A stretch of 64,000 nt of DNA from Capnocytophaga sp. ARDL2 (GTDB taxonomy: Bacteria > Bacteroidota > Bacteroidia > Flavobacteriales > Flavobacteriaceae): NCBI RefSeq assembly GCF_041530365.1, contig NZ_CP168034.1:1984001-2048000 (forward strand), read 5' to 3'. Both the position numbers and the translations under genes were made by a program. The notes under the pieces are model-generated. The model did no database searches. It saw only the letters and a list, made by a program, of their open reading frames with translations, and was not told the origin of the DNA. Below, in pieces: positions 9,049 through 16,911 of the stretch (within the stretch, counting starts at the first letter, position 1; each line of letters starts with the position of its first letter).

Positions 9049-9816
9049 TTAAATTTCTAAAATTAATCCGTCATACGCCAAAAACACATGTTCAGGCAAT
9101 TCTTTTTGTACCTCTTCATGCAAGCCCAATTGAAAACCAATATGTGTCAAATAGGCTTTTTTGGGAGCAATTTTTTTAATATGCTCCAATGCCAATTCTA
9201 AGTGATTGTGCGAAGGATGTGGTTCTTTTCGCAAACAATTGATGACCAACACCTCTACTCCATTGAGTAATTCATACACCTCATCTTTTAGGAAAGTACT
9301 ATCGGTTATGTATGCAAAATTATCAAATTTATAGCCCAAAATAGGAAGTTTTCCGTGAGTAACAGGAAAAGATTGAATTTCTTTACCTTTTACATCAAAT
9401 TTTTGAAAGTCTTCAATCGGATTCAACAATACATTGGGAGCACCTGGATATCTATCCACAGTACAAAAAAAGTAATCAAACCTTTTGATAATGCTATCCA
9501 ACACCCTTTGTTGAGCAAAAAAAGGCATAATCTTTCCTTCCGCAAAACAATACGGACGAATATCGTCCAAACCAGCTGTATGGTCGCTATGTTCGTGGGT
9601 AAATACGATGGCGTCGATATTTCTATTTTTTGCTCTCAACATTTGATAGCGAAAATCAGGACCACAATCGATAACAATATCCACACCGTCCCACTCTACC
9701 CACACAGAAGTACGCAAACGATTGTCCCTCGGGTCATCACTCTGACATACAGGATCATCAACCCCAATAATAGGTACACCTTGAGAAGTTCCAGTTCCTA
9801 AAAAATGTATTATCAC
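9049..9816 (-). CDS. MBL-fold metallohydrolase, PhnP-like
   Basis: 255 aa. The metallo-beta-lactamase motif THEHSDH (H74, H76, D78, H79) is intact, with FLGTGTSQGVP at the start and D151-161 region histidine PVTHGK. The sequence is of the PhnP / lipoate-ligase-associated phosphodiesterase type, which hydrolyses cyclic phosphodiester or similar substrates; the substrate here is unknown. No other phn gene is nearby, so a C-P lyase role is unlikely. It heads a run of small envelope genes on the same strand. Confidence 0.85.
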   Translation of the reverse strand: MIIHFLGTGTSQGVPIIGVDDPVCQSDDPRDNRLRTSVWVEWDGVDIVIDCGPDFRYQMLRAKNRNIDAIVFTHEHSDHTAGLDDIRPYCFAEGKIMPFFAQQRVLDSIIKRFDYFFCTVDRYPGAPNVLLNPIEDFQKFDVKGKEIQSFPVTHGKLPILGYKFDNFAYITDSTFLKDEVYELLNGVEVLVINCLRKEPHPSHNHLELALEHIKKIAPKKAYLTHIGFQLGLHEEVQKELPEHVFLAYDGLILEI

Positions 9817-10057
9817 GGTATTACTTTTTTGATTTTAAAATATTTGCAAACAAACTTACACAAAAAAGTTGGATTTATTGAAAATGTGAGGGGAATTATT
9901 TGACAAAATAGTACAATTATTCATAAAAATTGTTTTCAGATTAAAGTATAAATTATAAAGTTGTGGTAGGCAAAAATCAAATATCTCCTTTTTTTCACAC
10001 GTTTTTTTCAAAAATAATAGTAATTTTACAAATTGAACATTCAACAAAAAATCATCA

Positions 10058-11494
10058 ATGGATACTGAATTGATATTGCCTGGAGATAGAGTGCTAAAAC
10101 ATCAGCATTCAATCCGAGATAAAGCGTTAAAAATCAACTTAAACAAAAATATTTACGGTTCGTTTTCAGAAATTGGTGCTGGTCAAGAAACGGCTCGACA
10201 CTTTTTCCGTGCTGGGGCGGCTTCGCGTACCATTGCAAAAACCATGTCTGCCTACGACAAGCAGTTTAGCGACGCTATTTATACTACCGAAGCTGATGGT
10301 CGCTATGTAACCGAAACGCGTTTGCGTAAAATGCTCGATTATGAATTTAACCTCCTACTCGACCGCATCGACCCTACAATCAACCCTGAACGCTACTATT
10401 TTAGCTTTGCCAATACAGTGGCGACTATCGATTTTGCGAAAAAATTTAAAGGTCATGGTTGGCTTGGGGTAAAGTTTCAAACTTGTCCTGGGGAAAAAGT
10501 CAACGAAATCGTTGTACATGTACAGTTCAAAGAAAACGATGCCAATCTACAACAGCAAACTCTTGGGATACTTGGTGTAAACCTTATTTACGGTGCGTTT
10601 TATTACAATCACTCTCCCAAGAAACTCATCGACCAATTGTACGACCACCTCGACACAGACCAAATTGAGATAGATACCATCAATTTTAGTGGGCCGTGTT
10701 TTGAAAAAGTTGACAACCGTTTGATGAGTTTGTATTTGGTAAAAAGCCACATGACCGAAGCGGTAATGTTTTCTCCTGACGCAAAAAATGTACTTCCTGC
10801 CAATGTGCTTTTCAAGAAAAATGTATTGATTCTTAGGGGAAGTTTCCGTCCTGTGACAACGGTAAACATTAATATGTATAAAAAATCCTTGGATTTGTTT
10901 TTGAAAGAAAATAATCTTTCAGAGGAAAACACTCAAGTGATTTTTGAAATTACATTGTACAATCTTTTGAAACAAGGAGATTTGGATGAAAACGATTTCC
11001 TTTCTCGTGCCGAATTATTATGTGCATTAGGCTACACGGTGATGGTTTCAAATTTCAAGGAATATTTCAAAGTGATTGATTATTGTTCGCAGTATTCTCA
11101 AGAATTTAAGGCATTGACGATTGGAGTAAATTCGTTGTATGAAATTTTCAATGAAAGACATTACCACGATTTGAGCGGTGGGGTTTTGGAAGGATTGGGA
11201 CGCTTGTTTAAAGACAATTTAAAAATCTATTTGTATCCGATTATCGACAAAAAAACAGAAGAAATCACTTCGTCGAAAAATTTAAAATTGACTTGTCAAG
11301 ACATGCAACCATTTTACGAATATTTTGTTAACAAAAAACAAATCATAGACATTGAAAATTACGAATTTAAAAACTTGAAAATTTTCTCTCAAGATGTATT
11401 AGACCGATTGAAAAATAACGACGAAAGTTGGAAAACAATGGTGCCTGACGAAGTTGCCGAAATCATCGAAAAACGCAATTTATTTAGAGAATAA
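10058..11494 (+). CDS. Conserved 478-aa protein of unknown function
   Basis: Soluble, no signal peptide or membrane helix. It opens with an unusually conserved-looking segment (GAGQETARHFFRAGAASRT) and has Gly-rich and charged motifs throughout (KFQTCPGEKVNEIV, SGGVLEGLGRLFKDN). I recall proteins of this type in Flavobacteria and other phyla, often under unreliable names, and I assign no function. The next gene (DUF4199) starts 2 bp later. A TAATTTTAC sequence at 10021-10029, similar to the spacer promoters of the lipoprotein array, precedes it. Confidence 0.75.
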   Translation: MDTELILPGDRVLKHQHSIRDKALKINLNKNIYGSFSEIGAGQETARHFFRAGAASRTIAKTMSAYDKQFSDAIYTTEADGRYVTETRLRKMLDYEFNLLLDRIDPTINPERYYFSFANTVATIDFAKKFKGHGWLGVKFQTCPGEKVNEIVVHVQFKENDANLQQQTLGILGVNLIYGAFYYNHSPKKLIDQLYDHLDTDQIEIDTINFSGPCFEKVDNRLMSLYLVKSHMTEAVMFSPDAKNVLPANVLFKKNVLILRGSFRPVTTVNINMYKKSLDLFLKENNLSEENTQVIFEITLYNLLKQGDLDENDFLSRAELLCALGYTVMVSNFKEYFKVIDYCSQYSQEFKALTIGVNSLYEIFNERHYHDLSGGVLEGLGRLFKDNLKIYLYPIIDKKTEEITSSKNLKLTCQDMQPFYEYFVNKKQIIDIENYEFKNLKIFSQDVLDRLKNNDESWKTMVPDEVAEIIEKRNLFRE

Positions 11495-11496
11495 TC

Positions 11497-11970
11497 ATGG
11501 AAAAATTTGGAATAGAAATCAAATGGGCAGCGATTTTTACGCTATTTTCATGTGTTTGGGCGTTTGGCGAAAAACAATTAGGCATACACCAAGATTTTAG
11601 CAATATTGTTTTCAGTACATTAGCTTTGTTTTTGGCACAAATCATATTGATTTTGATATTTTTTATAGACAAAAAGAAAAATTTCTTTGCCAATGAAGCA
11701 ACATTTAGCCAATTGTTCAAATCAGGATTGTTTTATACAGGAATAATTACCTTGTTGAGTCCATTGGCTATTTACATTATTTATCAATCGATTAGCCCAG
11801 AGTATTTCGACAATCTCATCAACTATCAATTAGCAAAAGGAAGATTTACCAAAGAAAGTTTACTCGAAACTCACAACATCGATGTAAAAATCCGTGAAGG
11901 AGTAACCTATACCCTTTCTATGGGGGTAATTTTTTCTGCATTATTTGCAACGGTTTTTAAAAAAAAATAA
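11497..11970 (+). CDS. DUF4199 family membrane protein
   Basis: 157 aa with four predicted membrane segments (about residues 10-25, 37-57, 74-94, 134-153), matching the DUF4199 layout common in Bacteroidota. Function unknown. It starts 2 bp after the preceding gene and ends 5 bp before kdsA, so the three form a tight operon. Confidence 0.75.
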   Translation: MEKFGIEIKWAAIFTLFSCVWAFGEKQLGIHQDFSNIVFSTLALFLAQIILILIFFIDKKKNFFANEATFSQLFKSGLFYTGIITLLSPLAIYIIYQSISPEYFDNLINYQLAKGRFTKESLLETHNIDVKIREGVTYTLSMGVIFSALFATVFKKK

Positions 11971-11975
11971 AAAAA

Positions 11976-12791
11976 ATGAACCTATCAAACATACCAAATA
12001 TCAAACATTTAGACTCAAAAAACTTTTTTGTTTTAGCGGGTCCTTGTGCCATAGAAGGCGAAGAAATGGCATTTAAAATTGCCGAAAGATTGCTGACCAT
12101 TACAGACAAACTCAACATTCCATTGGTGTTTAAGGGAAGTTTCAAAAAGGCAAATCGCAGTAGAATCGACTCATTTACAGGAATCGGCGATGAAAAAGCC
12201 TTGAAAATCCTCGAAAAAGTTGGAAGAGAATTTCAAGTGCCTACCGTTACCGATATACACGAAAGCAGCGATGCCGCATTGGCAGCCGAATATGTAGATA
12301 TTCTGCAAATTCCAGCATTTTTGGTTCGTCAGACCGATTTGGTAATAGCAGCGGCAAATACTGGAAAAACGGTAAATTTGAAAAAAGGACAATTTATGAG
12401 TCCAGAAAGTATGAAACACGCCGTGCAGAAAGTATTAGATTCGCACAACGAAAATGTGATGGTTACCGACCGTGGGACGATGTTTGGCTATCAGGATATG
12501 ATTGTAGATTTTAGAGGAATTCCGACGATGCAACAATACGCAACTACAGTTTTGGATATTACACATTCATTGCAACAACCCAATCAGATGAGTGGTGTAA
12601 CAGGTGGAAGACCCGATTTGATTGAAACCATTGCCAAAGCAGGAATCGCTGTAGGAGTGGATGGAATTTTTATCGAAACACACCACGATCCAGCCAATGC
12701 AAAAAGCGACGGAGCCAATATGCTACATTTGGATTATTTTGAAAATCTGATGAAAAAATTGGTAGCTATTCGTCAAGTAGTTGTGGAATAA
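11976..12791 (+). CDS. kdsA: 3-deoxy-8-phosphooctulonate synthase (KDO-8-P synthase)
   Basis: 271 aa, the usual size. KdsA condenses arabinose-5-phosphate with phosphoenolpyruvate to give KDO-8-phosphate for lipopolysaccharide core. Diagnostic segments include LAGPCAIEGEE, KGSFKKANRSR, GMSxVTGGRPD-like SGVTGGRPD and ETHHDPANAKSDG. It ends an operon with DUF4199. The next pathway enzyme, the KDO-8-P phosphatase, is at 22341. Confidence 0.96.
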   Translation: MNLSNIPNIKHLDSKNFFVLAGPCAIEGEEMAFKIAERLLTITDKLNIPLVFKGSFKKANRSRIDSFTGIGDEKALKILEKVGREFQVPTVTDIHESSDAALAAEYVDILQIPAFLVRQTDLVIAAANTGKTVNLKKGQFMSPESMKHAVQKVLDSHNENVMVTDRGTMFGYQDMIVDFRGIPTMQQYATTVLDITHSLQQPNQMSGVTGGRPDLIETIAKAGIAVGVDGIFIETHHDPANAKSDGANMLHLDYFENLMKKLVAIRQVVVE

Positions 12792-12866
12792 TTAGAAAAA
12801 AACAACAAAAAAGTAATATTCTATAAGATTTTTTTTATATTGCACCATATTTATTTCAATCAAAAA

Positions 12867-13742
12867 ATGAAAAAGTACTTTTTCGCCATAATAACTTTGC
12901 TATCAATCAACGCTTGTAAAGACACAAAAACTCAAGAAACAAGCGAAACGCATACAACCGGATCTACAACGATTTGGGTGGATGAATCCATTGCACCCTT
13001 AGCTGAAGACATTACAACAGTATTTGAAAGATATTATGACAGAGCTTCGATTGAAATAAAAACGTCCAATGCAACCTCTATCACCAATAGTTTGCTAAAA
13101 AATGATATTTCTTTAGCAATGATTTCTCGTGATTTGACAGAAAAAGAAATCAAACACATTTCTCAACGCATTGCACCCACAATTATTCCTGTGGCAAAAG
13201 AAGCTGTAGTATTCATCACTCATAAAACGAATAAGGACAGTTTGCTGAACTTTCAAAAGTTTTTACTCGAGTTAAAAGAACCCAATTCAGATAAAATCAT
13301 CGTGTTTGACAATGCTAATTCGACGATTACAAAAATGATTCAGGAACAAGGTGAAATAGACTTCAATCAAAAAAACATGTATTATATGAACAATACAAAA
13401 GAAGTCATCGAATATATTTCACAAAATCCCAAAGCCATAGGAATCGTTGGTAGTAATTGGATGCTAAACATGTATGACAATAATGAAGAAAACATAGCAC
13501 ATTTGCGAACAATGAAATTGTGGAATGAAACTCAAAAACAATATATAAAACCCTCACAATCTACCCTGGCTGACAATACCTATCCATTGGTACGTACCAT
13601 CAACATAGTAGATATCAAAGGAGCAGCAGGATTAGGCAGAGGATTGGCGAGTTTTGCAGCCAGTGACAAAGGACAACGCATCGTACTAAAATCAGGTTTG
13701 ATGCCTATAGAAATACCACCAAGAGAAATTGTTGTAAAATAG
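12867..13742 (+). CDS. PstS-like phosphate-binding lipoprotein
   Basis: 291 aa from the ATG at 12867; an upstream in-frame ATG at 12840 is less likely because it would bury the signal peptide. The lipobox INAC marks a lipoprotein. The body is a periplasmic binding protein of the PstS type (STTIWVDESIAPLAEDI, SRDLTEKEI, and the closing GAAGLGRGLASFAASDKGQ). No PstABC transporter is adjacent; in Flavobacteria such genes often sit with ExbB/TonB-related and TPR genes, and here a TPR gene follows 25 bp later. Confidence 0.75.
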   Translation: MKKYFFAIITLLSINACKDTKTQETSETHTTGSTTIWVDESIAPLAEDITTVFERYYDRASIEIKTSNATSITNSLLKNDISLAMISRDLTEKEIKHISQRIAPTIIPVAKEAVVFITHKTNKDSLLNFQKFLLELKEPNSDKIIVFDNANSTITKMIQEQGEIDFNQKNMYYMNNTKEVIEYISQNPKAIGIVGSNWMLNMYDNNEENIAHLRTMKLWNETQKQYIKPSQSTLADNTYPLVRTINIVDIKGAAGLGRGLASFAASDKGQRIVLKSGLMPIEIPPREIVVK

Positions 13743-13767
13743 TTATAAACATACAAAAACATAATTT

Positions 13768-15414
13768 ATGAATAAAAAAATTACATTGACATTCGCTTTA
13801 ATTTCAGCGACACTTTCTGCACAAAATCCTATGATGGATGCAGAAAAAGTAATTGCATATGGACATTTTGATGTTGCAAAAAAATATTACAAAGAAGAGT
13901 TAGAAAAAGACGCTTCGAGAGGAGATTTCTACTACAACTTAGGAAGAATTCATTTGGCACAAAACCAAAAAGATTCGGCTGAATTGTACTTTAAAGAAGG
14001 ACTAAGAGCAGCTCGAAATGCTGATATTAATAATTTAGGTATTGCATTTTTGTCTTTAGAAAACGGAAAAGACAAAGAAGCATTGTCTAAGATGAAGGCT
14101 TATGTTTTGGCTGATAAAAAAATCAATCCAGAAAAAATCTTACAATCTGCAAAAATCTATTTAGAAAGTTCAAAACCAAATGCAGAAAGAGCATTGGAAT
14201 TTGCTTTAGAAGCACAAACTCATGACAAGAAAAGTGTTAATGCCAAATTAATTGAGGCTGATGCACACTTGGCAGATGGAGTAAAGAAAATTGCTGAATT
14301 GAGATACAAACAAATATTGAGAGACCAGCCAAAAAATGTAGAAGCTATGTTGCGTTTGGCTAAAATTCACTTGATTGAAAACAATTATCCAGAGGCAATT
14401 GCTTTGTACAAACAAGCAGCTGAAATCGAACCAGGAAATCCACAAATACACAAAGATGCTGCCTTTGCTTATAGAGATTATGCAAAATTTTCAAATAATA
14501 ATGCCTACAAAAAAGAAGCAGCAGCAAGTTATAAAGAATTTTATAAATTAGTACCTGAAAGTTTTGATATAGATAACCAATACGGAGAGTTTATCGTAGG
14601 TTTGAGAGACTTTAATGCTGTGACTGAATTGGTGGAAAACCGTTGGGAAACAAGAGGAGACAATTTCCAAATGTACCGTTTTGCAGCTGTATCAGCATTT
14701 GAAAATGAAAATTCTGAAAGTTCGCTTTTGTATTCTGAAAAATATTTTGACGTTCAAGACAAAGTACAAAAATTAACAGCTGTTGATTATTTCTACTTAG
14801 GATTAGGTCAAGTGATGCAAGCGACGAAACATAAAAACACAGACGAAAAATTGTTTTCTAAAGGAATCGAAAACATGAAAATAGGTATTCAAAACGACGC
14901 TTCATTAGCAAATTATATTTATGACAAAGGATTGACTTTGTTCCAAAAAAATCTTTACAAAGAGGCATATCAAGTTTTTGATTTAGGTACAAAAAATGAA
15001 AATGTAGAGCATTTTATTTCAAACTTGTACTACAAAGGAGCGTGTTTGTTTATGACTCAAGACGACCCAATCACATCAGATCCGCTATCAAAAGCAAATG
15101 ATTGTTTTGAAAAAGTGCTTTCATTGGCTCCTAATACACACGAAGCGTATATTATGAATGCACGTACATACGACAGAAAGGGAGATAAATTCCATCAAAA
15201 ATCTATTGACAATTACAAAAAATTCATTGAGGCTATAAACAGTAAAGATTATGGTACTACAAATGAAATCAATGAGATGAAGGTAGAAGCATATACAAAC
15301 ATTGGCGATTTTTATAGATACTCTGACAGAGGAAGAGCGAGAGCTAATTTCCAAAAAGTTTTATCTATTGACCCTAATAATCAATATGCTAAAAAAGCTT
15401 TGAACTCTTTATAA
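13768..15414 (+). CDS. Tetratricopeptide-repeat protein
   Basis: 548 aa with a signal peptide (MNKKITLTFALISATLSAQ), thus exported. Multiple 34-residue TPR units run through the chain, for example around YYNLGRIHLAQNQKDSAELY, AMLRLAKIHLIENNYPEAIALYKQAAEIEPG and the C-terminal YSDRGRARANFQKVLSIDPNN. TPRs mediate protein contacts; the partner is unknown. It is the last gene of the PstS-like pair and is followed by a perfect terminator hairpin. Confidence 0.85.
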   Translation: MNKKITLTFALISATLSAQNPMMDAEKVIAYGHFDVAKKYYKEELEKDASRGDFYYNLGRIHLAQNQKDSAELYFKEGLRAARNADINNLGIAFLSLENGKDKEALSKMKAYVLADKKINPEKILQSAKIYLESSKPNAERALEFALEAQTHDKKSVNAKLIEADAHLADGVKKIAELRYKQILRDQPKNVEAMLRLAKIHLIENNYPEAIALYKQAAEIEPGNPQIHKDAAFAYRDYAKFSNNNAYKKEAAASYKEFYKLVPESFDIDNQYGEFIVGLRDFNAVTELVENRWETRGDNFQMYRFAAVSAFENENSESSLLYSEKYFDVQDKVQKLTAVDYFYLGLGQVMQATKHKNTDEKLFSKGIENMKIGIQNDASLANYIYDKGLTLFQKNLYKEAYQVFDLGTKNENVEHFISNLYYKGACLFMTQDDPITSDPLSKANDCFEKVLSLAPNTHEAYIMNARTYDRKGDKFHQKSIDNYKKFIEAINSKDYGTTNEINEMKVEAYTNIGDFYRYSDRGRARANFQKVLSIDPNNQYAKKALNSL

Positions 15415-15424
15415 CAAGTGTACT

Positions 15425-15460
15425 AAAATGCAACTATTAAAAATAGTTGCATTTTTTTTA
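15425..15460 (+). terminator. Intrinsic terminator after the TPR gene
   Basis: A 14-bp perfect stem (15425-15438 with 15442-15455, arm AAAATGCAACTATT), 3-nt loop and a run of T. Confidence 0.88.
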
Positions 15461-15479
15461 TACTTACTTCAAATTTCAT

Positions 15480-15510
15480 TTTGTTTATATTCACATTTAC
15501 CCTACATTTG
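15480..15510 (+). promoter_or_regulatory. Bacteroidota promoter for the 15546 gene
   Basis: TTTG at 15480-15483, a 19-nt spacer, then TACATTTG at 15503-15510: both boxes fit the TTTG / TAnnTTTG consensus. It predicts a leader of about 30 nt to the ATG at 15546 and rules out the upstream in-frame ATG at 15447. Confidence 0.8.
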
Positions 15511-15545
15511 TTAACGCAAATGTTAATCTCTTAAACAAACATAAT

Positions 15546-16115
15546 ATGAAAAAATTATTTCTAACCGCACTATTTTCAATAGGAAGTTTTAGTGCAAATG
15601 CTCAATACTTTGTACAAGTAGTTGAAAAAATTGATTACAAAACTCATTTTGGATACATCAACGTAGGAGGTATCTCAGGTGTAGAATTTGAAACGAGTGC
15701 AAGATATGAAAACAAACCAATCGTTGTAGGTTCAGAAATTCAATACTTATTTTTACCGAAACTACCATCATCAGTTACAGTAGGCGACATGACTTTTGAT
15801 GTAACTTATGACAAAGTAAAACGCTTTATGCAAGGATTTAATGCTGGTGTATATTTTAGAGGTCATTTAGGTAGTCTTTGGGATTTGAACAAAGATATTC
15901 TTGACCCTTATATAGGATTAAACGTTGGTACAAATGCAATTGGAGGACATATCGGTGCTCGATACATGGTTACTCCATATATTGGTTTTTATGCAAAAGC
16001 TCAGTATAACTTTTCTGGATCTTTGGGAGGATTTTTAGATTCTGAAGAAGGATGGGGAAATCCATACAAAAATCAGTTTTTAGGTGCAGCTGGTATTGTA
16101 CTTGACTTGTTTTAA
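15546..16115 (+). CDS. Small outer-membrane beta-barrel protein
   Basis: 189 aa. The start at 15546 gives a good signal peptide (MKKLFLTALFSIGSFSANAQ) and follows a complete promoter; an earlier in-frame ATG lies upstream of that promoter. The mature part alternates hydrophobic strands and Gly-rich turns and ends GAAGIVLDLF, typical of an 8-stranded barrel. Function unknown. It is monocistronic, bounded by terminators on both sides. Confidence 0.75.
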   Translation: MKKLFLTALFSIGSFSANAQYFVQVVEKIDYKTHFGYINVGGISGVEFETSARYENKPIVVGSEIQYLFLPKLPSSVTVGDMTFDVTYDKVKRFMQGFNAGVYFRGHLGSLWDLNKDILDPYIGLNVGTNAIGGHIGARYMVTPYIGFYAKAQYNFSGSLGGFLDSEEGWGNPYKNQFLGAAGIVLDLF

Positions 16116-16130
16116 TTGAAAATATAAAAT

Positions 16131-16168
16131 AAAATAGGCTGTCCGAAATCCAACTGACAGCCTATTTT
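16131..16168. terminator. Bidirectional terminator between convergent genes
   Basis: 13-bp perfect stem (16131-16143 with 16156-16168, arm AAAATAGGCTGTC), 12-nt loop, shared by the 15546 gene and recR. Confidence 0.85.
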
Positions 16169-16174
16169 ATAAAA

Positions 16175-16795
16175 TTACTCCGCTTTCAAACTTGTATCAA
16201 AAGGTACGCGATTTATCAAACTGCGACCAAGCGTTACCTCATCTGCATACTGCAATTCGTCTCCTACTGCTATACCTCTTGCAATAATGGAAGTTTTGAT
16301 ACCGTATTGTTCAATTTGTTTGTAAATATAAAAATTGGTGGTATCTCCTTCGATAGTAGAACTCAAAGCAAAAATCAATTCTTTCACTTGATCGTTTTTC
16401 ACTTTTTCTACCAAAGGTGCAATGTGTAACTGACTTGGACCAATTCCATCGATTGGAGAAATTTTCCCTCCCAACACATGATAAATTCCCTTGTATAATT
16501 GCGTATTTTCAATAGCCATTACATCGCGTATATCTTCTACCACACACACCAATTGATGATCTCTACTGACATTGCTACAAATATGACAATATTCCGTATC
16601 TGAAAGCGTAAAACATTCTTTGCAATACTGCACCTGCTCTCTCAAATTGCTCAATGCGGTAGTCAGCGACTGTGTCATAGAAGATGGTTGTCGCAACAAA
16701 TGCAACACCAATCGCAAGGCAGTACGCTTACCTATTCCAGGTAATTGAGCCATTTCTTCAACAGCTTTTTCTAATAATTTTGAAGGAAAATCCAT
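16175..16795 (-). CDS. recR: Recombination mediator protein RecR
   Basis: 206 aa. RecR acts with RecO/RecF to load RecA at gapped DNA. Visible are the helix-hairpin-helix [17 protein letters not shown], the four-cysteine zinc finger CKEC..CHIC near residues 58-72, and the Toprim domain opening VCVVEDIRD. Full-length. A TAAGTTTA sequence upstream on the minus strand may be its promoter. Confidence 0.96.
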   Translation of the reverse strand: MDFPSKLLEKAVEEMAQLPGIGKRTALRLVLHLLRQPSSMTQSLTTALSNLREQVQYCKECFTLSDTEYCHICSNVSRDHQLVCVVEDIRDVMAIENTQLYKGIYHVLGGKISPIDGIGPSQLHIAPLVEKVKNDQVKELIFALSSTIEGDTTNFYIYKQIEQYGIKTSIIARGIAVGDELQYADEVTLGRSLINRVPFDTSLKAE

Positions 16796-16911
16796 TTTGT
16801 TTTAATTTATTTTTAAACACATCTAAACTTAGGACACATAGTCACCAGTTTTCGTGTCATGATGTAAACATCAATTTAGTTTTTTGTTTATTGAGGGTTA
16901 TTGCATATACA

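Noticed and set aside
9355..9801. 148-aa plus-strand frame inside the PhnP-like gene
   Set aside because: Antisense shadow; the minus-strand gene has the intact metal motif.
12840..12866. Earlier ATG for the PstS-like gene
   Set aside because: It would put nine polar/aromatic residues before the lipoprotein signal; the ATG at 12867 is cleaner.
15447..15545. Earlier in-frame ATG for the 15546 barrel protein
   Set aside because: It lies inside the preceding terminator and before a full promoter, so it cannot be in the main transcript.
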